Shown in pieces: positions 31,344 through 39,255 of a stretch of 41,494 bases of DNA; positions within the stretch are counted from its first letter, which is position 1, and each line of letters opens with the position of its first letter. Under the pieces are notes generated by a model. It had not been told where the DNA came from, searched no databases, and saw only the letters and a list, made by a program, of their open reading frames with translations. The position numbers and the translations under genes are program-made. Source of the DNA: Paenibacillus rigui (lineage in GTDB: Bacteria > Bacillota > Bacilli > Paenibacillales > NBRC-103111); NCBI RefSeq assembly GCF_002234615.1, contig NZ_NMQW01000048.1, positions 1 through 41,494 of the forward strand. Direction: 5' to 3'.

Positions 31344-32016
31344 ACTCGCCTCCCAATCTATACCCCGTCCCGCGAACGGTCAGAATGATTTGCGGGCTTG
31401 CCGGGTCGTTCTCTATCTTCTCCCGCAAGCGTTTGATGTACACGGTCAGTGTATTGTCATTGACAAACTCGCCCGCCGCGTCCCACAATTCGTCAAGTAG
31501 CCTGCCCCTCGTGATAATACTTTTGGGGTTGCTAATAAACACCAGCAACAAGCGGTATTCTAATGCTGAAAGAAAAACCTCGTTGCCGTTTTTTTTCACA
31601 ACACCGCTTGCCGTATCGACATGAAGCCCGCGAATTTCAAAATCCGACCTGGAACGCCCGCTTTTTCGCAGGGCAGTGCCAATTCGCGCAATCAATTCAC
31701 GCGGACGAAAAGGCTTGGTGATATAGTCGTCCGCGCCCATGTTCAGCCCGGTAACAACACTCGCCTCATCGCCGGAAGCCGTCAGAAAGATAACGGGAAT
31801 ATCTTGCGTTTCTTTGATTTCCGTGCAAACCGTAAAGCCATTTCCGTCAGGCAAAGAAATATCAATCAACGCCAAGTCAAATTTATTCCCGGCGAGCGCA
31901 GCAAGCGCGGCACCCCGCGTAGGGGCGTGGGTGACTGTAAATCCCTCCGAGCGGAGCAAAAGTATAAGGTTTTTCGCGATTGCCTTATCGTCCTCAACCA
32001 AAAATATCCGTGGCAT
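31330..32016 (-). CDS. OmpR-family response regulator of the ABC module
   Basis: A 228-residue regulator. The receiver domain (1-115) has Glu8-Asp9-Asp10, phospho-acceptor Asp52 in DLALIDISLPDGNG and Lys in YITKPFRPREL. The winged-helix DNA-binding domain (about 130-225) has EYRLLLVFISNP and the closing VRGTGYRLG. It is the first gene of the four-gene operon: regulator, kinase, ATPase, permease. GGAGGT lies 7 nt before the ATG. The leader directly upstream is transposase-like remnant sequence, so the original promoter may have been replaced. Confidence 0.94.
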   Translation of the reverse strand: MPRIFLVEDDKAIAKNLILLLRSEGFTVTHAPTRGAALAALAGNKFDLALIDISLPDGNGFTVCTEIKETQDIPVIFLTASGDEASVVTGLNMGADDYITKPFRPRELIARIGTALRKSGRSRSDFEIRGLHVDTASGVVKKNGNEVFLSALEYRLLLVFISNPKSIITRGRLLDELWDAAGEFVNDNTLTVYIKRLREKIENDPASPQIILTVRGTGYRLGGEYASE

Positions 32017-32019
32017 TAG

Positions 32020-32315
32020 TCAGACCTCCATTTCTTTATCCATTCTTTTGACGAATCTCTCGATGGCCTGGAGAGTTTGACGAATCCACTTTTGATCCCG
32101 CTCGTCCTCCATCTGCTCGATCGGATGGTTGTCGGACTTATACAGGTAGCGCTTCAACTACGGCATAGGCACGACATGGGAAGTCCGACTTCGTGAAAGG
32201 CGGCTTGCCTGGAGAAGCAGGAACGAAATTCCTGTACGATTCTATCGAGGTATTTCAGGAACTCTTCACTGTCCAGTTCCTTTATAACATGACATGCGTT
32301 ATATCTCTGTATAGG
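32020..32315 (-). pseudogene. Transposase fragments, right of ABC cassette
   Basis: Two minus-strand pieces in different frames. The upstream piece (about 32154-32315) reads VIKELDSEEFLKYLDRIVQE then FRSCFSRQAAFH, like the N-terminus of IS4-like transposases. The downstream piece (32020-32157) reads IEQMEDERDQKWIRQTLQAI then ERF, like the C-terminal end of the same family (TLxAIExFV). The middle is deleted and the pieces join out of frame. The second fragment's stop lies 3 nt before the regulator's ATG. Family membership is judged from memory. Confidence 0.45.
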
Positions 32316-32445
32316 CCTAGTTCACAAACAACTCAGGACCAAGCATCTTTTGAAATACTCCCGTCCCGATCCGCCTGATCAATAATCGATGGCCTCCATC
32401 AGCTCAAACCCCCACTATTGATCAATTGTATATTACTACAATGGA

Positions 32446-32610
32446 ATGGCATTCCACCACAAAATCCAAATAGCCGTTATTTGCTTTTTGGTAAGCGTTC
32501 TGAGCGGTTACGGTAAAAATGAACCGGCATCGGCCGGCAACTCCGGCAGCACCGGTGCGGATGGGAGTAAAGCTCCCATCAAGCTGGCCTTGAATCCATG
32601 GCCGGGCTAG
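32446..32610 (+). pseudogene. Truncated sulfonate/nitrate-type binding lipoprotein
   Basis: A 54-codon frame that looks like the start of a SsuA/TauA-type substrate-binding lipoprotein. Its signal peptide reads IQIAVICFLVSVLSGYGKNE. Tyr stands where the lipobox Cys is expected (LSGCG to LSGYG, one base change). A Ser/Gly-rich linker and IKLALNPWPG follow; the usual continuation is Y and a long binding domain. A TAG ends it there. No ribosome binding site is evident. Immediately downstream is a fragment of the matching permease, so the rest of this gene and whatever lay between were lost by deletion. Confidence 0.6.
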
Positions 32611-32611
32611 T

Positions 32612-33014
32612 TTGTCTGGTGCTTGGTCAAAGAAAAACATGCCGGAGACGGCTTTTGTTCCGTTGATTATGGTGTGGGCCGGCATTGGGGAGGGGGCGGA
32701 AATTTTAGTTATTTTCGTCGGCAGCTTTTTTCAGCTGGTGCTGATGGTGGCGGATAAGACGCGGGCGGTTTCGAACGACCTGCTGCAAGTATCCTATACG
32801 ATGGGCGCGAAGTGTTGGCAGGTGATCGAACGGGTGCTGATCCCGGCGCTGCTGTTGCCGGTTTTGATGAACACGCTCAGGCTTATTATCGGCTGGGCAT
32901 GGACGTACTTGGTTGTGGCGGGGCTGATTGCAGTGAACAACGGACTCGGGTTTGCCATTATGAAGGCGCAGCGGTTTTTGAATACGGATTTGATCTTCGT
33001 CTTCATTGACGTGC
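32612..33014 (+). pseudogene. Truncated NitT/TauT-type ABC permease
   Basis: The frame from about 32639 encodes the middle of a SsuC/TauC-like permease: PETAFVPLIMVWAGIGEGAE, the ATPase-contact region NDLLQVSYTMGAKCWQVIER and VNNGLGFAIMKAQRFLNTDL. The N-terminal third (about 90 residues) and the last spans are missing. After IFVFI the frame runs into the terminator hairpin. A start codon exists at 32639, but a 120-residue middle fragment would not form a permease. Together with the binding-protein stub it marks an internally deleted transporter operon. Confidence 0.7.
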
Positions 33015-33017
33015 ACA

Positions 33018-33055
33018 AACGCCATCCGCGGCACAGGTCCGGGATGGCGTTTTTT
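33018..33055 (+). terminator. Terminator of the deleted ABC operon
   Basis: Stem AACGCCATCC/GGATGGCGTT with a loop of about 14 nt, followed by TTTT. It directly abuts the truncated permease, so the deletion endpoint lies just before it. Confidence 0.85.
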
Positions 33056-33096
33056 GGCCGTTGGCTTAACTCCGCAGAGCTTGAGCATTTTTATGG

Positions 33097-34503
33097 CTAA
33101 AACATACGGTTCACGAGCATGCCCGATAAAGGCAAGGGCAAATAGGTGCGAAGGCTGCCCCAAGGCCGGAACTGGTAGCTGGCAAACGACCGGTAGGCGG
33201 CTTTTCTTTTGTCCAGCAGCTCTTCCGTAGGCAAGGACAAAAGGCGGTTCAGCGAGCGGACCAATGTGCTGACCGGCCCTTCCGGGGCGCGAAGCTGAGC
33301 CTGCCACTCCGTGAAGCGTGCAGCAAGCAGCTGCTCCAATGCAGCAGCATCCACTTGTAGTGTGCCATCAGGAAATTGGCTGAGTCCGATCCGGTTCCAT
33401 GGCGTGTCGGGGAGAGGCTCGGCCTCCTGTTCCTGCCCCTCGGCCTGCTCGTCGGGGGCTTCCACGGCTGCAACGACGGGGACGGGGTTCAGCGCCAGGC
33501 TTAGCCCGAGCCCCTCCGCCTCCTCGAATGCCCGGTTCACGTTCGGCCGGTTCAAAAACCGGAGACCGTGCTGGAGTGCTGCCAACAGCTCGTTGTACCG
33601 AGCTGTAACCTGGTGCAGCCCTTGGCTCGCCATGAAGCTATCCGGAAGTATCGACAGCTCCACAGGCAGTTCAGAGGCCTCCAGCAGCGTCAGCGTCACT
33701 TTACCGTTATCGAGCATGACTTGGTTGGCTGCGGACACGATTTGTTCTCCGTCATCGACGCGGTAATGCGCATCCTTTCCGGTATAGGGAAACGGTCCGA
33801 TACCGGTCAGGTGGGCCGCACTGCCGTATACATCGGTAATGGCAAAGGTGTGGCCGCTTCCGGTCATTGTGCCTTCGACTCGGAGCCGGACGGTTCCTTC
33901 GTCATCGTCTAGGATCAGAGAGGCTTTGACAGGCAAAGACATCTGATTCAGCGCCGCCTGAATTTTCCTCAGCGCCTGCAGGTTCGTATCCGAGCGCACA
34001 ATATAGACGGAGAACGGCGCCGTTCCGTCCACATAGGTGAGCTTCATCTGATTCGAGCCTACCGCAATAGCCGTCTCCGCCTGGCTGGGCAGAACGGTTC
34101 CTTCGACAAGGGGAGCGGCAGCGGCCTGATCCACTTGGATGGTGTAGGAACGGATCTGAGCCCCGGGAGCGGCGAAGGCGGATAATACATCAGGATGGCT
34201 GATGCGGACCGTTCTCTGGTCCAGCGCCGCCATTTGCGAATCCGCTGCCAGCTTGCGTACCGCCTGCTTGACGCGCACCGCCGCATTCAATACGGCAGCA
34301 AGGCCTTGAGTCGTCTCGAGGGCAAATTGCTCGAAGGAGGAGGGGACTACGGCTCCTGGGACGGGCGCGGAACGTTTCGGCTCGACTGGAGCCATAAGGC
34401 GGGATGGCAGGGAACGCCCGCGTTGTCTCCAGGCCTCCTCTCCGGAGTGCCATAGGGCGTTGGCCCGGTACGTCCGCGCCACCTGCATAACATTGAAGTA
34501 CAT
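33097..34503 (-). CDS. FliD-like (hook-associated protein 2) protein
   Basis: A 468-residue protein that resembles flagellar cap protein FliD. An N-terminal region of about 60 residues (Arg/Pro-rich) precedes a FliD_N-like beta section with IRSYTIQVDQAAAAPLVEGT (about 115-135). Repeated beta-rich units follow (GSNQMKLTYVDG; DDGEQIVSAANQVMLDNGKV), then a C-terminal coiled coil with FMASQGLHQVTARYNELLAAL and a late helix pair. An acidic insert (about 355-380) is unusual. The extreme C-terminus (LSGMLVNRMF) replaces the usual heptad tail. The ATG at 34503 has AGAGGAG 8 nt upstream. No flagellar genes surround it, so its role is open: an accessory cap or adhesin-like paralogue is possible. Confidence 0.6.
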   Translation of the reverse strand: MYFNVMQVARTYRANALWHSGEEAWRQRGRSLPSRLMAPVEPKRSAPVPGAVVPSSFEQFALETTQGLAAVLNAAVRVKQAVRKLAADSQMAALDQRTVRISHPDVLSAFAAPGAQIRSYTIQVDQAAAAPLVEGTVLPSQAETAIAVGSNQMKLTYVDGTAPFSVYIVRSDTNLQALRKIQAALNQMSLPVKASLILDDDEGTVRLRVEGTMTGSGHTFAITDVYGSAAHLTGIGPFPYTGKDAHYRVDDGEQIVSAANQVMLDNGKVTLTLLEASELPVELSILPDSFMASQGLHQVTARYNELLAALQHGLRFLNRPNVNRAFEEAEGLGLSLALNPVPVVAAVEAPDEQAEGQEQEAEPLPDTPWNRIGLSQFPDGTLQVDAAALEQLLAARFTEWQAQLRAPEGPVSTLVRSLNRLLSLPTEELLDKRKAAYRSFASYQFRPWGSLRTYLPLPLSGMLVNRMF

Positions 34504-34623
34504 ATACGACACTCCTCTGATCTGTTAAAATAACGTGCCATCGGCCTGCTGCAGTCAATATAAAGTACACGAGTAGTAAGTGCTCCCATTATACATGATC
34601 GGACAAATTCCGTAAATTGGTTA

Positions 34624-34653
34624 TTGACAATTTGCGAAATTCTAAAGTATGAT
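34624..34653 (+). promoter_or_regulatory. Sigma-A promoter of the 29-residue peptide gene
   Basis: Consensus TTGACA (34624-34629), an 18-nt spacer and TATGAT (34648-34653), 33 nt before the small gene. One of the strongest promoter matches in the window. Confidence 0.75.
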
Positions 34654-34685
34654 GTTAAATTAACTTATAAAAAGGGGCATTGACC

Positions 34686-34775
34686 ATGGAATGGACACAA
34701 ATCGCTGTCATTGCAATAGTTATTGTAGTCAGCCTCCTGTTTTTAGCCTTTGTCGGGAAAAAGTATTTGAAATAA
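34686..34775 (+). CDS. 29-residue single-span membrane peptide
   Basis: A short gene encoding a peptide that begins MEWTQIAVIAIVIVVSLLFL and ends GKKYLK: one hydrophobic helix (about 5-22) with a positively charged C-terminus, so an N-out, C-in orientation is expected. AAGGGG lies 8 nt before the ATG, and a strong promoter (TTGACA/TATGAT) precedes it. Small membrane peptides of this type often tune larger membrane complexes, but no partner is evident. The GNAT gene follows 61 nt downstream on the same strand and may be cotranscribed. Confidence 0.7.
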   Translation: MEWTQIAVIAIVIVVSLLFLAFVGKKYLK

Positions 34776-34836
34776 TAGCAGAGCCTCTCCTTGCTTCATA
34801 AGATAAAGCAACGGTTTGATAAGGAGGCGACCTCTT

Positions 34837-35298
34837 TTGATACGCAAACGGATTCCGCACCAAGACGACCCGGTCATTTACCAATGGGTTGTGCAGCTGC
34901 TCGTTCCCTTTGCTTTGGAAACACAGCCGGACTTGCGCGTGGATATGGCTACGATTCGGAAAAGGCTGAAGCCCAATGTGACCTTTGTGGACACCGGCGG
35001 GGGAAGGGCTGCGAGAGGATTTATTTCCCTGCGAATGGCCAAGGATAAAATGTATATCGATATGCTTGCCGTGGACCCTCGATGGCAGGGGAAGGGAGTC
35101 GGCTCGTTATTAATGAAGCATGCGGAACGGACGGGAATCGTGGCCGGCTACCGCGAGGTAAACTTGTGGGTGGACGAGGCGAACGTCCAGGCGCAGCGGT
35201 TCTACGCTTCCAAAGGATATGAGGCGATGCATTTTGACGCGGGTCTGCGCTGCTATTTTTTGTCCAAACCGCTTCAGATGAAGTCGGTTCGGTATTAG
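34837..35298 (+). CDS. GNAT-family N-acetyltransferase
   Basis: A 153-residue single-domain GNAT enzyme. The acetyl-CoA pyrophosphate loop is VDPRWQGKGVGSLLMKHAE (about 82-100; RxxGxG pattern present as QGKGVG). Motif B follows with NLWVDEANVQAQRFYASKGYE. Fold and length are typical of small-molecule or protein N-terminal acetyltransferases; the substrate cannot be told. Start is TTG at 34837, with AAGGAGG 8 nt upstream; another TTG further out overlaps that site. It follows the small membrane peptide gene. Confidence 0.9.
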   Translation: MIRKRIPHQDDPVIYQWVVQLLVPFALETQPDLRVDMATIRKRLKPNVTFVDTGGGRAARGFISLRMAKDKMYIDMLAVDPRWQGKGVGSLLMKHAERTGIVAGYREVNLWVDEANVQAQRFYASKGYEAMHFDAGLRCYFLSKPLQMKSVRY

Positions 35299-35491
35299 GC
35301 GTCGCTCAAGGTCAGGCTGGACCTCCCTGATGTGTGCCGGAGGACCAATACATTTACCTGGCAAGGCTGATCATACTGCGGGCGGTTTATCGTATGTAGA
35401 TGCTTTGCTGCGTTAGCAATGCACAACGGAAACAGGGGAGAGCGACAACGTCCGTCCTCCCCTCGGTTGGCCGAAACCTTCCGGTCCAAGC

Positions 35492-35854
35492 CTAAATCAG
35501 TACGAATAGCAGTGCGATCAGAGCCAGGTCGAGAACGATAGGGGCACCGTAGGCGTAAGGTGTATATGGATTTTCTCCCAGGGGAGCGCCTTCGTTATAG
35601 GCGGATACGACGATATTTTTTTTCTTCGCAACGGACGATTTCTTCCGTTTCTTTCCATGGGTAATGCTGCTTAAGCTGCTCCTGTTGCTTTTGTGCGCTG
35701 CTTGTGCAGACGGTTCCCCGTTCAGAATGATCTTGTCTTGATCGTATCTGCTTAAAACGCCCACCAGCTCGCTGCCGTCTCTCAATATAACAAGCACCGG
35801 CTTGCCGTAATGCTCTCTGCACTGCTCCTCGCTAATCGGGTGAATGTGCTTCAT
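35492..35854 (-). CDS. Small basic protein with C-terminal membrane segment
   Basis: A 120-residue protein. Residues 1-48 look like a compact beta-rich, LSm-like unit (GKPVLVILRDGSELVGVLSR then YDQDKIILNG). A Ser/Lys-rich basic stretch (SSLSSITHGKKRKKSSVAKK, about 56-80) follows, and the end is hydrophobic (APIVLDLALIALLFVLI, a probable tail anchor). The ATG at 35854 has GGAGGT 6 nt upstream; an earlier in-frame ATG has none. I do not recognise a named family. Its 3' side (35299-35491) holds only a weak hairpin (AGGGGAG/CTCCCCT near 35434-35463). Confidence 0.7.
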   Translation of the reverse strand: MKHIHPISEEQCREHYGKPVLVILRDGSELVGVLSRYDQDKIILNGEPSAQAAHKSNRSSLSSITHGKKRKKSSVAKKKNIVVSAYNEGAPLGENPYTPYAYGAPIVLDLALIALLFVLI

Positions 35855-36002
35855 GGGTACACCTCCAGTATTGACTTTCCATTTCACCATATGCGGGCCG
35901 CAGCCCGGCGGATTGGATAGGGGCCTATACATGAATGCCTAATTTATTGAATAAACCCTATGGGTTGGGGGAAACCTGTTACGAGATTACTAGAGTTACA
36001 TG

Positions 36003-36031
36003 TTGAATCCTGAGGCAGATTTCGTTATGCT
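36003..36031 (+). promoter_or_regulatory. Probable zwf promoter
   Basis: TTGAAT (36003-36008), a 17-nt spacer and TATGCT (36026-36031), 73 nt before the zwf ATG. Confidence 0.5.
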
Positions 36032-36103
36032 AAAGGGGTTCGATGGTTCAAATATTTAAGACAATATGCCAAAAAATACATATAAAGAAAGAATGATGAG
36101 AAC

Positions 36104-37624
36104 ATGACCAATACCGTATTTTTGCTTTTCGGGGCTACGGGAGATTTGGCTCGCCGTAAGCTGTACCCGGCTATTTACAGCTTGTACCGTGAACGTAAGC
36201 TTGGTGACCGCTTTGCTGTCGTCGGCTTGGCTCGCCGTAACCGGACCAATGAGCAGTTCCGCGAGGATGTGCTCGATTCTATCAAGGAGTTTGCGCGTTA
36301 CAATGTAACGAAGGATGAGAAGTGGGACTCGTTCGCAGAGCATTTCGAGTACATGTCGCTTGATATTAATAATGTAGAAGGCTTCCGGGCTTTGAGCGAG
36401 CTGACGAACCAATTGGATCAAAAGTTCGATATCGGCGGCAACCGATTGTTTTATTTGGCGCTTGCGCCTGAGCTGTTCGGCAGCGTATCGCACAATTTGC
36501 AGGCGGGTGGTCTGCTTGAAACTTCGGGCTGGACACGTCTTGTCATCGAGAAGCCTTTCGGCTACGACCTGCCTTCAGCCGAGAAGCTGAACAGTGAAAT
36601 CCGTCAAGTGTTCGATGAGAAGGACATTTACCGTATCGACCATTACCTCGGGAAGGAAATGGTACAGAACATTAATGTCGTTCGCTTCGCGAATGCGTTC
36701 TTCGAGCCGCTATGGAATAACAAGTATATTGCCAATATTCAAATTACATTGAGTGAAACAGTAGGCGTCGAGGAGCGTGGAGGGTATTACGACCATTCCG
36801 GGGCGCTGCGCGATATGGGGCAGAACCATATGCTGCAAATGCTGGCGATGATGGCGATGGAGCCGCCAAGCCGGCAGACGCCGGAGGATATCCGTGACGA
36901 GAAGGTAAAGGTGTTCAAAGCGCTGCGAGGCTTCCAAACGGCGGCAGAGGCTCGCGCCAATACGGTTCGCGGTCAGTATGCTTCAGGTAATGTGAAGGGC
37001 AAGCAGGTTCCCGGATACCGTGCCGAGGAGTCGGTGAATCCGGATTCCACTACAGAGACGTACTTTGCAGCCCGTGTTTTCGTCGACAATTTCCGTTGGG
37101 CCGGCGTACCGTTCTACATCCGTACGGGCAAACGTCTACCGGTGAAGACGACGGAGGTCGTTGTGGAATTCAAGAACGTGCCGAACAACGTCTATTTGTC
37201 CAAAAAGCACAAGCTCGAGCCGAACCTGCTCGTTTTCCGCGTCAACCCGATGGAAGGCATCTATTTCAAAATGAATGCCAAGCAGCCGGGCTCCGAAGGA
37301 ACGATTATCCCGGTGGCGATGGACTTCTGCCAAAGCTGCCAGGTCGGTCTGAACACGCCCGAGGCGTACGAGGGTCTGTTATATGATGCGGCGCGGGGGG
37401 ACTCCACCTACTTTACCCGCTGGGATGAAGTGGCGCTCGCATGGCAGTATGTGGACAAGATCGCCTCGGCATGGGGAGAGCGTACGGACAACCTTCACCT
37501 GTACCCGGCGGGAACCTGGGGACCGGATCAAGCGCAGCAGCTGGTGTCCGAGGACGGCTTCAAGTGGTGGCCGGTGAACGGTCAGGACGAGGGCGAAGTG
37601 GCGTGGGAGTTTACACAACGCTAA
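36104..37624 (+). CDS. zwf: Glucose-6-phosphate dehydrogenase
   Basis: A 506-residue NADP-dependent enzyme that oxidises glucose 6-phosphate to 6-phosphogluconolactone, the entry to the oxidative pentose phosphate pathway. The nucleotide-binding GATGDLARRKLYP is at residues 10-22. EKPFGYDL and the catalytic RIDHYLGKE (about 177-185) follow. Substrate-site stretches GGYYDHSGALRDMGQNHMLQ (about 226-245) and FYIRTGKRLP (about 338-347) are intact. The length is normal. The start has only a weak AAAGAAAGA/GATGAGA site, so modest translation or another sensing element is possible. A strong terminator follows. Confidence 0.97.
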   Translation: MTNTVFLLFGATGDLARRKLYPAIYSLYRERKLGDRFAVVGLARRNRTNEQFREDVLDSIKEFARYNVTKDEKWDSFAEHFEYMSLDINNVEGFRALSELTNQLDQKFDIGGNRLFYLALAPELFGSVSHNLQAGGLLETSGWTRLVIEKPFGYDLPSAEKLNSEIRQVFDEKDIYRIDHYLGKEMVQNINVVRFANAFFEPLWNNKYIANIQITLSETVGVEERGGYYDHSGALRDMGQNHMLQMLAMMAMEPPSRQTPEDIRDEKVKVFKALRGFQTAAEARANTVRGQYASGNVKGKQVPGYRAEESVNPDSTTETYFAARVFVDNFRWAGVPFYIRTGKRLPVKTTEVVVEFKNVPNNVYLSKKHKLEPNLLVFRVNPMEGIYFKMNAKQPGSEGTIIPVAMDFCQSCQVGLNTPEAYEGLLYDAARGDSTYFTRWDEVALAWQYVDKIASAWGERTDNLHLYPAGTWGPDQAQQLVSEDGFKWWPVNGQDEGEVAWEFTQR

Positions 37625-37757
37625 AATCATGCAATGGCCTCCTGGTGCCAGGGGGCTATCGCGTGATGCGAAAAGCTGCTCATGCGTGATCGCTGTGGGG
37701 GGCTTTGACCCGCCTGGAGCCCTGCTCAAAGGGCGGGATAAGAGGCATCCAAAGGAG

Positions 37758-37792
37758 AGGGCCGTACTTACCGGGTACAGGCCCTTTTTTTC
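37758..37792 (+). terminator. zwf terminator
   Basis: AGGGCCGTAC...GTACAGGCCCT stem with a TTACCG loop and one unpaired A, then eight T residues. It lies 135 nt after the zwf stop. The intervening 37625-37757 contains other GC-rich hairpins (CCTCCTG/CAGGGGG; CCCGCC/GGGCGG) and no gene. Confidence 0.88.
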
Positions 37793-37804
37793 AGTCAGTA
37801 GAGC

Positions 37805-38085
37805 GTGCCCAGAGACACGCATCTTCTAGCCGGTGAAAATCCGGTCGCGGGAGGGCCAAGCCCCCGCGTAGCTAGGATGCCTGCGTACGGCGAAATCTGT
37901 GCGTAGAAGCGCATCGATGAAAGTACCTGTCGGAGACAGGTTGAGCAAGATAGCAGTCCGTAACATGAAGTGAATCCTGCCGCGTCGTCAAAAAGGCCTC
38001 GCAAGAGGGGGGAGAGGAAGTCGAACCCCGTCTATATGGGTGAAGACCACGGGAAGCCGGTTTTCCCTGATGCATACGTTGAGCC
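37805..38085 (+). ncRNA. Group II intron-like RNA, 5' part
   Basis: A densely structured 280-nt stretch that looks like the 5' domain of a bacterial group II intron. It opens GTGCCC (group II introns open GUGYG). It then shows GCCGGTGAAAATCCGGT (a hairpin like the conserved GGTGAAAGTCC region), CGCGGG...CCCGCG, GTAGCTAGGATGCC, ACCTGTC/GACAGGT and CCTC-GCAA-GAGG with a GNRA tetraloop. No reverse-transcriptase ORF or domain V-like hairpin follows, so it would be a truncated, non-splicing relic. It begins just after the zwf terminator, a setting favoured by class C introns. Recognition is from memory of such sequences. TATAAT at 38093-38098 may start the next gene. Confidence 0.5.
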
Positions 38086-38145
38086 AAAAAGCTATAATAG
38101 AGATTGGTCACTTAGAAAGAAGAGAACGAACGGGGGTATTTCCAC

Positions 38146-39216
38146 ATGTCACGTCGGGCTTTTATCCGCTGGATGCTCGGATTGCTCGTGTTAATCGCGG
38201 CCGCGTTGACCGGCCTTATGAAATTGCTCCAGCGTTCCGTGGAAGCGCAGGATGGAGCCAAAGCTGCGTCCGGGGATGCATTGGTTCTGCCCAAGTCGGA
38301 GCAAGTCGTGGCCGGTACAGAAACAGCGGCAGAGGACGGCAAAAGCCCGCTGTTCTCGTTTATGATCCTGAGCGATCTTCATATTTCGGTCTATGATCCG
38401 AATACGATCCAGCATATGAAGCAGGCGCTGGAGGATATTAAGCAGTTCGAATCTCCCGTAGAGGCCATTATGCTGACGGGGGACTTAACGGATTTCGGCG
38501 GCACGGACGGCTACAAGGAGCTGCAAAAGCTGCTGTCGGCCTACAAGCTTCCTCCGCTGTACGCGAATATGGGCAATCATGATTATTATGATATTTGGGT
38601 CGATAAGAAGGGGGCGTTCAATAAGGATACGGCCCCGAACGGCAAAACGGACTGGCAGTCACGCGAGCGGTTCCAGAAGTTTTTCGGGCTGGACAAATGC
38701 TACCATTCCGCTGAAATCAAGGAATTCCGGGTCATTTTGCTGTCTCAGGAGGCTTATGTGCAGGAGAAGAAGGAAGTGGGCGAAGGCGCATGGTATTCGG
38801 ACGACCAGATGAACTGGTTCAAGGAGCAGCTGGCCAAGAATAAAACCGGCAAGCCGATGTTCGTCATGACGCACCAGCCCCTGCCGCCTGCCGGCTCCGA
38901 CGGAGGCAGTCATCAGTTGATCCGCGCGAAGCAGTTCCGGGAATTGTTAAAGCCGTACAAGAACGTCTTCGTCTTCTGCGGCCACCGGCATCAAGATTTC
39001 CAAAACGGTACGGAGCACTACGTAAAGGAAACGTTTCACTATTTTCACAATTCTTCGGTCGGCCGCGTGCTGAACCGGAATTTTCAGAATGAGGCCAAGG
39101 ATAAGGCGCAGGGCCTTTATGTCCAGGTGTATAAAGACCGGGTGACGGTGCGCGGACGCGAGTTCAGCAACCGCAGCTGGTTGAAGGAAGCGAATTGGAG
39201 CATTAAGCTCACCTAA
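38146..39216 (+). CDS. Membrane-anchored metallophosphoesterase
   Basis: A 356-residue calcineurin-like phosphoesterase. Residues 1-30 form a twin-Arg-like basic start (MSRRAFIRWM) and a hydrophobic anchor or signal segment, followed by a linker to about 65. The dinuclear metal site is complete: SDLHIS (about 76-81), LTGDLTDFGG, NMGNHDYY, THQPLPP and CGHRHQDF. Substrate could be a phosphodiester, cyclic nucleotide or lipid head group on the outer face. GGGGGT lies about 9 nt before the ATG. It stands between the intron-like relic and prfC, which starts 39 nt after its stop. Confidence 0.9.
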   Translation: MSRRAFIRWMLGLLVLIAAALTGLMKLLQRSVEAQDGAKAASGDALVLPKSEQVVAGTETAAEDGKSPLFSFMILSDLHISVYDPNTIQHMKQALEDIKQFESPVEAIMLTGDLTDFGGTDGYKELQKLLSAYKLPPLYANMGNHDYYDIWVDKKGAFNKDTAPNGKTDWQSRERFQKFFGLDKCYHSAEIKEFRVILLSQEAYVQEKKEVGEGAWYSDDQMNWFKEQLAKNKTGKPMFVMTHQPLPPAGSDGGSHQLIRAKQFRELLKPYKNVFVFCGHRHQDFQNGTEHYVKETFHYFHNSSVGRVLNRNFQNEAKDKAQGLYVQVYKDRVTVRGREFSNRSWLKEANWSIKLT

Positions 39217-39255
39217 GGTACGGCTCACACAACGATAAGGAAGGACTACCAAACC

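Noticed and set aside
35434-35463. Terminator between the GNAT gene and the small basic protein gene
   Set aside because: The AGGGGAG/CTCCCCT hairpin has no T run on either strand, so it is mentioned only as a weak hairpin.
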